NCBI GenBank assembly: GCA_013215655.1
Contig: JABSOX010000040.1
Location: 9,733-48,249, forward strand
DNA from: Colwellia sp.
GTDB taxonomy: Bacteria > Pseudomonadota > Gammaproteobacteria > Enterobacterales > Alteromonadaceae
Direction of reading: 5' to 3'
Length of the DNA stretch: 38,517 bases
Position numbers and translations under genes: made by a program
Shown: positions 17,144-24,428 of the stretch, piece by piece
Position numbering within the stretch: position 1 is the first letter of the stretch
Layout: each line of letters starts with the position of its first letter
The notes under the pieces: model-generated
What the model saw: only the letters and a program-made list of their open reading frames with translations
What the model was told of the DNA's origin: nothing
The model's database searches: none

Positions 17144-18610
17144 TCACATAAGGGCATCGTAAGTTTTATTCATGACTTCAACAGAAATATTATTATTTTG
17201 GTAGTTACCAACAATTCGCTTGAACTTAAGCTGCTTACTTCGAACAAAATCAATAAAGGTTCTGGTGTAATTGGGTATTACCTTAGCAATGGTATTATCG
17301 AAAGCAATGTGAAGAAAGTCTGCTTGAAAAATAATCTCGCTGTCTTTGAAATGAACAAAGCTCTGTCGTTTAGAATGCAGATTTTCCAATACATAAAAAT
17401 GCGCGCCATCAATGACTTGCTCATGTGCAATGGTTTGGAATTTGAACTTATCAATGTCGTCAGCGAATCCTGCATAAGCTTTGATCGCAGCAATACTATA
17501 TTCATCGGCAAGTATCTCGATACCCTGTTCGGCATAGACCTTGAGACCATCAATGGCATACCCATGAGGATGAGTTACATAAACTGAAGTGATTTTCTTT
17601 TTTGGAAACTGTTCACTAATAAGTTTAATCGTTTTCTTTGCTAACGCGGGATAGCCACTGCCACCAAACAGCATTATTTTATCGCCATTGACTTTAAATA
17701 AACTATTGCGCCAAGCAGAAGAGGCGGTAACAAGATAAAGATCGGCTGCAATCTCTTTTGAGACTAGAATGCCATCACTTTTTGGAATTTCAGGGCCGTA
17801 ACCTTGTGGCAGTTGAAGTTTGGCAGGGTCCACTTGCTCAATGACCTCAAATTGATCAATAAACTTTATGTAGCCTGGTTCTAGTGCTCCTTCAGGATTT
17901 GAATGTACGGAGCGCGCAAAGGTGATGCCTCTGGTCGTTTGATAATCATCGTAGACATAGTTTGCGGACGTTGATTTATTGTTGATCGATAAGAGTTGCA
18001 ACGGGTTATTTCTAAATTCATATTCGATAACACTCACATCATCACTACCAGAATCGTTATGGGTGAGGGTTGTATTTCCCGACTCTTTGTCTTGGTGAAG
18101 GCTGATGTTGCCCTCAATATTACTTTCCTCTAGCAGAGGCCTTACCGCCAGAAAGTCAACATTCATAAGAATATAAGGTATAATTCTATCAAAATTTCCC
18201 ATACCTCTATTGAAATAACGCTTACCCAAAAAGCTGCCATTCGTTTCATAATAATGGCTCTGGGTATCATTCTGGAACTGAGTCCTGTCGTTTACCAGAC
18301 CACCTGGAGAGTAAAGTATATCACTATCGGAAAAATGCTTTTTTACTAGATCAATCTCAATCATTCTCTGTGACATGACTCTATTGGGTGTTTGATAGTC
18401 CCAATATTCAACTTCCCTATATTGTTTGTTTAAGAAATGATAGTTCAGTGAGAATGCCTTAATTGGCAGCGTGTTTTGATAATGTGTTTTAAGCTTAGCG
18501 ATAAACTTTTCAGCTTCTCCTGCTGCTGACGTCGTTGATAATGTGATGGTTAATAATGTCATGCAAGCAATTGCAAAGGTGCGTGAATAACGTGTTAGGT
18601 TAATTTTCAT
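17144..18610 (-). CDS. Secreted two-domain protein with degenerate MBL-like domain, paralog 1
   Basis: 488 residues with a signal peptide (about 1-29). Residues about 32-270 form an N-terminal domain I do not recognise; 280-488 resemble an MBL fold (LYLVTASSAWRNSLFKV..., then KKITSVYVTHPHG, then EIIFQADFLH). The zinc motif HxHxDH reads H347-P-H349-G-Y351-A352, so Asp and the last His are lost. His412 and Asp431 may stand for two later ligands, and the final histidine position (VGNYQNN) is empty. It is therefore probably a pseudoenzyme or a binding protein. AAGGAA precedes the ATG. It is most like paralog 2 in the C-terminal half and paralog 3 in the N-terminal half. Its upstream DNA carries a copy of the response-regulator promoter segment. 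Confidence 0.7.
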   Translation of the reverse strand: MKINLTRYSRTFAIACMTLLTITLSTTSAAGEAEKFIAKLKTHYQNTLPIKAFSLNYHFLNKQYREVEYWDYQTPNRVMSQRMIEIDLVKKHFSDSDILYSPGGLVNDRTQFQNDTQSHYYETNGSFLGKRYFNRGMGNFDRIIPYILMNVDFLAVRPLLEESNIEGNISLHQDKESGNTTLTHNDSGSDDVSVIEYEFRNNPLQLLSINNKSTSANYVYDDYQTTRGITFARSVHSNPEGALEPGYIKFIDQFEVIEQVDPAKLQLPQGYGPEIPKSDGILVSKEIAADLYLVTASSAWRNSLFKVNGDKIMLFGGSGYPALAKKTIKLISEQFPKKKITSVYVTHPHGYAIDGLKVYAEQGIEILADEYSIAAIKAYAGFADDIDKFKFQTIAHEQVIDGAHFYVLENLHSKRQSFVHFKDSEIIFQADFLHIAFDNTIAKVIPNYTRTFIDFVRSKQLKFKRIVGNYQNNNISVEVMNKTYDALM

Positions 18611-18751
18611 AGATAATTCCTTAGTTTTATCTAGGTTAGCTCTAAGTTAGAAAGGCCGCGCCAAATAAAAATGCTGTGTTTAGCGTAAAAATATTGTTGG
18701 ACAAAGATGCAGTGGATGGCTAGCTCTTATCAACCAGACAGCCTTAATTAG

Positions 18752-18841
18752 GGCTAATATAGGTCTTCGTTTAACGTTAAAATAGACATGCTATGTAAAA
18801 ATGCGGGGCATGAATTTTTACAAAAGTTTACATTCGATTTT
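18752..18841. promoter_or_regulatory. Copy of the response-regulator upstream segment, with TTTAC-N5-TTTAC box
   Basis: These 90 bases match 23536-23624, the region in front of the response regulator, at about 85% by eye. The conserved block includes TTTACAAAAGTTTACATTCG (boxes at 18817-18821 and 18827-18831). On the other strand this is GTAAA-N5-GTAAA, the same form as the CpxR consensus of enterobacteria. The segment lies 140-230 bases upstream of paralog 1. Unlike the other copy it has no TATAAT after the box. The remainder of the gap (18611-19079) includes a 5' flank shared with paralog 3 (18611-18700 resembles 22236-22330) and otherwise shows no gene. Confidence 0.6.
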
Positions 18842-19079
18842 GCTGATTAATCATTTCAATCATTATGTGAAGTCACTCTCAGTCACTGATGAATTGTGAA
18901 CCATCAAATAAAGTGAAAATTCTTATTCAATGGCTTCTAAGCTGTAGCTAAATAGGGGGCAATTAATTAAATGTTTTGGGGCCGAAAATCGTGAGGGAAT
19001 TCCTAAGAAGGTGGTTATTTCTGTCGCCTGCAAAATGGTCACCTTTTAGCCTAAACACTATGCCATCACGTCACTATAT

Positions 19080-20561
19080 TCACATCATGGCATCATAGGT
19101 TTTATTCATCACTTCAACAGAAATATTGTTATTTTGGTAGTTACCAACAATTCGCGTGAATTTAAGTTGCTGATGTCGAACAAAGTCAATAAAGGTTCGT
19201 GTGTAACTGGGTATTACCATCGCAATGGTATTATCGAAAGCAATATGGAGGAAGTCTGCTTGAAAAATAATCTCGCTGTCTTTGAAATGAACAAAGCTCT
19301 GTCGTTTAGAATGCTGATTTTCCAATACATAAAAATGCGCGCCAGCAATGACTTGTTCACTTGCAATTGTTTGGAATTTAAAACTATCGATATCGTCAGC
19401 AAAATCTGGGTAGGCTTTAATGGCCGTTATAGTATATTCATCGGCAAGTATTTTAATACCCTGATCGACATAGACTTTGAGACCAGCAATATCTGATCGG
19501 TGAGGATGGGTGACATAAACGCTGTTAATTTTTTTGTTGGGAAACTTATCACCAATAAGCTTTATCGTTTTCTTTGCTAAAGCTGTATAGCCACTTGCGC
19601 CAAATACCATAATTTCATCGTCATTGATTTTAAATAAACTGTTGCGTCTGGCTGAAGAGTCGGTAACAAGATAAAGACCTGGTGCAATTTCTTTTGATAC
19701 TAGCACGCCATCGCTTTTAGGATGTTCAGAGCCGTATCCCTGTGGAATTTGAAGTTTTTCAGGCTCAATTCCGTCAATAATGTCTATGTTTTCAATGTGT
19801 TTTATAAACGTTGGGGTCATGTCACCATTAGTATATTGCACAATAGATCGTGCGAAGGTTATGCCATTGGTGGTTTGATAGTCATCATAGAAATAGACAC
19901 GGCGCATCGATTTATTATTAAGTGACAACAAGCGTAGCGGACTATCACCAAAGACATACTCTGCGACTTCATCATTAGCAGATTTATATATTAGAGTTGT
20001 TTTCCCTGATACTTTGTCCTGATGAAGCTTAATGGTTGTCGCAATATTTGTTTCCTCAAGTAGCGGCCTGACTGCGAAAAAATCAACATTCACCAAAATG
20101 AGGTTTTTAAAGCCTTCATAGTCATCCATGCTTTGCCTAACAATATGCTTACCATAAGGTACTCCGTTTTTTGCATAGCGAAAGCTCTCAGTGTCATTCT
20201 GAAAATGTACCTCATCATGTTTACGACCACCGGAATAGTTATGTATAACATTTTCAAAATAATGCTCTTTTTCAAGATCAAACTCCGTTACCTTAAATGC
20301 TGTATATCTGTTTGGTGCTTTATAATCCCATGAAGTATACGAAGCATTATGTCCTAAATATAAGTAATTATGGGTCATTGAAAATCCCGCAATCGGCAAT
20401 GTTTTTTGATAATGTATTTTAAGTTTAGTGACAAACTTTTCAGCTTCTCCTGCCGATATTTTTGCTAACGTCGTTGCTGATGCCGTTGTTAATGTGATGG
20501 TTAATAATGCAATGCAAGCAAATGTAAAAGAGCGTGAATAACGTATTAAGTTAACTGTCAT
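19080..20561 (-). CDS. Secreted two-domain protein with degenerate MBL-like domain, paralog 2
   Basis: 493 residues from the ATG at 20561, preferred over an ATG 12 bases upstream because GGAATTCCCT lies directly before it and the protein then starts like its paralogs (MTVNLIRYSRSF). A signal peptide covers about 1-32. The zinc motif reads H352-P-H354-R-S356-D357, so the normal Asp and last His positions are not conserved. The QADFLH aspartate is kept and the last ligand site is VGNYQNN. The C-terminal half is close to paralog 1, with long identical DNA runs, while the N-terminal half is the most divergent of the three (AGFSMTHNYLYLGHNASYT). That suggests gene conversion of the 3' half. Function unknown. 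A perfect 22-bp palindrome lies about 30 bases before its start. Confidence 0.7.
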   Translation of the reverse strand: MTVNLIRYSRSFTFACIALLTITLTTASATTLAKISAGEAEKFVTKLKIHYQKTLPIAGFSMTHNYLYLGHNASYTSWDYKAPNRYTAFKVTEFDLEKEHYFENVIHNYSGGRKHDEVHFQNDTESFRYAKNGVPYGKHIVRQSMDDYEGFKNLILVNVDFFAVRPLLEETNIATTIKLHQDKVSGKTTLIYKSANDEVAEYVFGDSPLRLLSLNNKSMRRVYFYDDYQTTNGITFARSIVQYTNGDMTPTFIKHIENIDIIDGIEPEKLQIPQGYGSEHPKSDGVLVSKEIAPGLYLVTDSSARRNSLFKINDDEIMVFGASGYTALAKKTIKLIGDKFPNKKINSVYVTHPHRSDIAGLKVYVDQGIKILADEYTITAIKAYPDFADDIDSFKFQTIASEQVIAGAHFYVLENQHSKRQSFVHFKDSEIIFQADFLHIAFDNTIAMVIPSYTRTFIDFVRHQQLKFTRIVGNYQNNNISVEVMNKTYDAMM

Positions 20562-20590
20562 AGGGAATTCCATATTTTTTGCAGTGAATT

Positions 20591-20612
20591 GCTAATAATC
20601 ATGATTATTAGC
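20591..20612. promoter_or_regulatory. Perfect 22-bp palindrome upstream of MBL paralog 2
   Basis: GCTAATAATCA at 20591-20601 is followed directly by its exact reverse complement, giving a 22-base perfect palindrome 30-51 bases upstream of the paralog 2 start codon. The position and symmetry suit a repressor operator. It is not present before the other two paralogs. Confidence 0.5.
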
Positions 20613-20753
20613 AAAGGGACAAATTCACATGTCAATTATCGATATTTGTGATTAATAGGTTTTAACGCAACGCAGTTAGGTTTTATTGTCTCTTCTGGCT
20701 TAACTGTAACGGTGCCACACCTTCGTTTCATACTTTGATATCACACTTTACTA

Positions 20754-22235
20754 TCACATATTGACATCATAGGTTTTATTCATGACTTCAACAGAGATAT
20801 TGTTATTCCGGTTGAAAGCAACAATTCGCTTGACCTTAAGCTGCTTACTTCGAACAAAATCAATAAAGGTTCTGGTGTAACTTGGTATTACCTTGGCAAT
20901 GGTATTATCGTAAGGAATGTGAAGAAAGTGTGCTTGAAAAATAATCCCACCGTCTTTGAAATATACAAAGCTTTGTCTTTTTGAGTGTATATTTTCCAAT
21001 ACATAAAAATGTGCGCCATCAATGATTTGCTCATCTTCAATAGTACGGAACTTGAATCTAGTGATATCGTCAGCAAAGCGCGGGTAGGCTTTGATGGCAG
21101 AAATACTATATTCATCGGCAAGTATCTCGATACCCCGATCCACAAAGACTTTAAGGCCATCAATTTGATCTCCGTGAGGATGGGTAACGTAAACTGAGAT
21201 GATTTTTTTATTTGGAAACTGGTCATGGATAAGCTTTATAGTTTTCTCTGCTAAAGCGGAATCTTCAGTTGCCCCAAATACCGCAATTTTATCACCATTC
21301 ACTTTAAACAAACTATTTTGATAGGATGAAGAATCGGTAACAAGATATAGGTCTTGTGCAATTTCTTTTGACACTAGAATCCCATCCCATTTTGGGATTT
21401 TAGTGTCATATCCTGCTGGAACTTGAAGTTTGGCAGGGTCCACTTTCTCAATGACTTCAAAGTGATCATTGAAGGTTATATAGGTTGGCTGCGTTGTTCC
21501 TTCAAAATATGAGTTTACGGACCGGGCATAGGTTATGCCACGCGTCGTTTGATAGTCATCATAGACATAAAGCCCCAATGGCCCCCTGTTAACCGACACC
21601 AGCTGCAATGGATTATTATTAAATTTATAATCGAAAACCTTATCATCAGAGGTTTTATGGTTGAGGGTTGTTATTCCCGACTTCCCATCATGATGAAGGG
21701 TAATGTTGCCCTTAATATTGCTTTCTTCAAGGAGCGGCCTTACCGCCAAAAAATCAATATTCATAACCATATAGCGCATAGATATATCAAAGTTATCCAT
21801 GTCTTCTTTGAAAATAGCTTTCCCTCTGGTTGTGGCACTTCTTTCATAAAAAAAACTTTCCGTATCATTTTGCATTTTAACTCTGTCGTATAGCCGCCCA
21901 CCTGCATAATAAAGGATATCGTTATCGTAAAAATGCCTTCTTGCCAGATCCACCTCAGTCGATCTTACTGACATGTAAACGTTTGGTGTTTTATAGTCCC
22001 AATAATTTAGGTCTCTATATTGTTTGTTTGTGAAGTGCTGATTCAGTGAAAAGGCTTTAATTGACAGCGTTTCTTGATAGTGTGTTTTAAGCTTAGCCAC
22101 ATAGTCTTCAGCTTCTTCGGCTTCTTCGGCTTCTTCTGCTAATGCTGAAACTGAAACCGTCGCTATCGTGATAGTGAGCATTGTCATACAAGAAAATGCA
22201 AAGGTGCGTGAATAAGGTGTTAAGTTAATTTTCAT
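20754..22235 (-). CDS. Secreted two-domain protein with degenerate MBL-like domain, paralog 3
   Basis: 493 residues with a signal peptide (about 1-33) followed by an acidic EEAEEAEEAE stretch (34-43) coded by a 9-base tandem repeat near 22112-22138. The N-terminal domain resembles paralog 1 (KAFSLNQHFTNKQYR against KAFSLNYHFLNKQYR). In the MBL-like domain the zinc motif is H352-P-H354-G-D356-Q357, the least eroded of the three. However, the later aspartate is replaced (FQAHFLH instead of FQADFLH) and the last histidine site reads VAFNRNN. The three copies have therefore lost different ligands. AAGGGA precedes the ATG. It is the member nearest the response regulator and kinase genes. Confidence 0.7.
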   Translation of the reverse strand: MKINLTPYSRTFAFSCMTMLTITIATVSVSALAEEAEEAEEAEDYVAKLKTHYQETLSIKAFSLNQHFTNKQYRDLNYWDYKTPNVYMSVRSTEVDLARRHFYDNDILYYAGGRLYDRVKMQNDTESFFYERSATTRGKAIFKEDMDNFDISMRYMVMNIDFLAVRPLLEESNIKGNITLHHDGKSGITTLNHKTSDDKVFDYKFNNNPLQLVSVNRGPLGLYVYDDYQTTRGITYARSVNSYFEGTTQPTYITFNDHFEVIEKVDPAKLQVPAGYDTKIPKWDGILVSKEIAQDLYLVTDSSSYQNSLFKVNGDKIAVFGATEDSALAEKTIKLIHDQFPNKKIISVYVTHPHGDQIDGLKVFVDRGIEILADEYSISAIKAYPRFADDITRFKFRTIEDEQIIDGAHFYVLENIHSKRQSFVYFKDGGIIFQAHFLHIPYDNTIAKVIPSYTRTFIDFVRSKQLKVKRIVAFNRNNNISVEVMNKTYDVNM

Positions 22236-22452
22236 AAGGTATCCCTTAGTTTTATCTAGGTGAACTTTAAGTTAGAAAGTCAGTGCTAAATAAAAAGTAT
22301 CCTGTTTTGTGTTGAAATATTGTTGAACCGTTGCTGAACTAGGAAGTAATGGATTAACTGAAAAGCAGGAACTGGGGTGGGCATCATTTGCCCTAGAAAT
22401 TACAGGGTTTGCCAACATCCAATTCAACCTTATCAGTACCTTCCGTAAAGGC

Positions 22453-23331
22453 TTAAGCTAAAGCACCTGCAAACAAGTGCAAAAGACGGGCCCAGGCTTT
22501 TGCCGCTTGTTTTTCGTGATAGCCATGAAAATCCGGTGTGCACCAGCCATGCAAGGTATCTTGATAAACCTCAATCTCTGCAGGTATACCAGCGGTCTTA
22601 TAAGCCGCTTTTATAATATTTTTGGTTTCAGGCGATCGTTGATCATCATTTTCAGCAACGGCATGAAGTGCATGTGCCGATGATTTTTGTATTAGAAGAT
22701 GCGGGCTCTCAGGTCAATCTGTAACCATGCTCATACTGCCATGAAATGAGGCCACAGCCCCTACGCGTTCTGGCACCGCAGCTGCCGTCAGCACAACAAG
22801 TTCTCCGCCCCAACAATAGCCCATGGTCCCTATTTTACGGTTCAGGTCGACGCTGGCTTGCTTATCCAGAAAATCGATATAGGCCTTCGCATCAGAGCTG
22901 TGGGTATCCTGGGTAAGCTTAGCCGCCATTTCCCATAAGGGCTCCATGGTGGCGTTATCAAAACTTGCATTCGGTCCCACCACCGGCGCCTTAACCTCCC
23001 GGTAATAGGGATTTATCAGCAAAACTGAATAACCGGCTTGGGCTAATCGTTTAGCCATGGCTTTATAGGCCGGTCGCAACCCCATTATGTCTGGCCACAT
23101 GAGAACACCAGGGTGTTTACCACGAGCGGGGCGGACAAAATAACAATCAGATACACCGTCAGGCGTGGCAACTTCTACAGTGGATTCTATCACTGACTGC
23201 GCAAAGGCGACTTTAGGTAACATGGCCATCATGAAAGCCGCTGCACCCATTTTACTAAAATCGCGGCGGTTTATTTTTCCACCACTTAAAAGGAATTTTT
23301 TATTATCTTTTTCTGTTAGTTCATCGCACAT
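22453..23331 (-). pseudogene. Dienelactone hydrolase family gene broken by an in-frame TGA
   Basis: The frame from 23331 codes 205 residues: a twin-arginine-type signal (NRRDFSKMGAAAF at 21-33), then the hydrolase fold with nucleophile Cys173 in GYCWGGE. It stops at a TGA (22714-22716) just after SMVTD. Translation in the same frame continues for 86 more codons to a TAA at 22453 and gives the rest of the family: PESPHLLIQK, HAVAENDDQRSPE with the catalytic aspartate, and TLHGWCTPDFHGY with the catalytic histidine. A single nonsense mutation, possibly CGA to TGA, thus removes two of three catalytic residues. GC content is clearly higher (about 50%) than in the neighbours, suggesting acquisition from elsewhere. 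A sequencing error is the alternative. Confidence 0.85.
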
Positions 23332-23535
23332 GATTGTCCCCTGTAGATATGCTTAGCCTTAAAAATTATAAGAGTACTTATTACACTCTTTTTAAATACG
23401 CGGTGATAAATGGCAGACTTCTATGCCATGTAAATGTTGCATTTTTTAGTCAATCCGACTCGTACTGTCATTACGAAAGCGGTATTTATTACTTTTTAAA
23501 GTAAGCTACTTTTGATTTCGTAATAGCTTTTTAAA

Positions 23536-23643
23536 GGCTAATATAGAACCTCGTTTAACGTTAAAGTAGGCATGGTATGTAAAAATGTAGGTGTAAAATT
23601 TTACAAAAGTTTACATTCGATTTTTCTGGAGTATTGGTATAAT
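23536..23643 (+). promoter_or_regulatory. Response-regulator promoter with TTTAC-N5-TTTAC box and extended -10
   Basis: The box TTTAC-AAAAG-TTTAC lies at 23600-23614 and overlaps a 14-bp perfect palindrome TGTAAAATTTTACA at 23592-23605. A TGG-TATAAT extended -10 follows (TATAAT at 23638-23643), about 50 bases before the TTG start of the response regulator. Direct repeats spaced by one helical turn upstream of a weak -35 are what OmpR-family activators use, so autoregulation is likely. Nearly the same segment recurs at 18752-18841. Confidence 0.6.
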
Positions 23644-23691
23644 GCTACTGGCATCAGTAAAAACAGAATAAATAACAAATAAGGTAATAGC

Positions 23692-24387
23692 TTGAGTATC
23701 AAACCTAAACTTCTTATCGTAGAAGATGAACCGATAATTTTAATGGGACTTACTGATCTATTTGTCTTTCATGGATATCAGGTTGAAAGCGAAAGTGATG
23801 GAAGAAAAGGCTTGTCTCGGGCATTGAATGGACAATATGCCTGTATTATTCTTGATGTGATGTTGCCTTCACTCAATGGTTTTGAAATCTGTAATGCGCT
23901 GCGGCAACATTCTCGTATTCAACCCATTATGATGTTAACGGCAAAAAATTCAGAAGAAGATATTATTAACGGTCTGACCCTTGGGGCAGACGACTATGTA
24001 GGCAAACCGTTTTCAACGTCTGAACTAGTATTACGTGTTAATGCTTTAGTTAGACGCTCCGGCTGGACGGGGATAGATAAGACTATGGTACTAAGCTCTG
24101 ATGTTTCTATTTGTATGCAAACATTAACTGGTCGCTCTTACCAGCAGCAGACAAAATATACTCGCCGTGAAGTAGAAGTTTTAGCTTACCTACAACGTCA
24201 GCAACAGCCCGTTTCCCGCAATGAGTTACTTAAAGAAGTATGGGGTTATAAAAATACCAGTGATATAGATACACGTACGGTTGATATACATATCGCAAAA
24301 ATTCGTAAAAAAATAGAGACAGATCCTAAATCCCCTAAGCATTTAGTGACCCACCGTGGTGAAGGGTATCAGCTTTATGTTGAATAG
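23692..24387 (+). CDS. OmpR-family response regulator
   Basis: 231 residues, TTG start with AAGG 11-14 bases upstream. The receiver domain (about 4-118) has the acidic pair in IVEDEP, phosphoacceptor Asp55 in IILDVMLPSLNG, the threonine in MLTAKN and the lysine in DYVGKPF. The C-terminal winged helix (about 135-230) shows YTRREVEVLAYLQRQ, LLKEVWGYK, TRTVDIHIAKIRKKI and HRGEGYQLY. It pairs with the kinase that starts 41 bases downstream. The repeat-box promoter in front suggests autoregulation. The box resembles a CpxR site, but the overall context does not justify naming the protein CpxR. Confidence 0.92.
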   Translation: MSIKPKLLIVEDEPIILMGLTDLFVFHGYQVESESDGRKGLSRALNGQYACIILDVMLPSLNGFEICNALRQHSRIQPIMMLTAKNSEEDIINGLTLGADDYVGKPFSTSELVLRVNALVRRSGWTGIDKTMVLSSDVSICMQTLTGRSYQQQTKYTRREVEVLAYLQRQQQPVSRNELLKEVWGYKNTSDIDTRTVDIHIAKIRKKIETDPKSPKHLVTHRGEGYQLYVE

Positions 24388-24428
24388 TTTTTATTGTGAT
24401 GTGTGTTGAATTATTGTGAGTACCCAAG

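Noticed and set aside
22477-22683. 68-codon plus-strand frame
   Set aside because: It is antisense to the distal part of the broken dienelactone hydrolase gene, which reads as conserved protein on the minus strand.
22714-22716. TGA as a selenocysteine codon
   Set aside because: The position is a variable surface residue after VTD in this family, not a catalytic site, and no SECIS-like hairpin is evident. A nonsense mutation is simpler.
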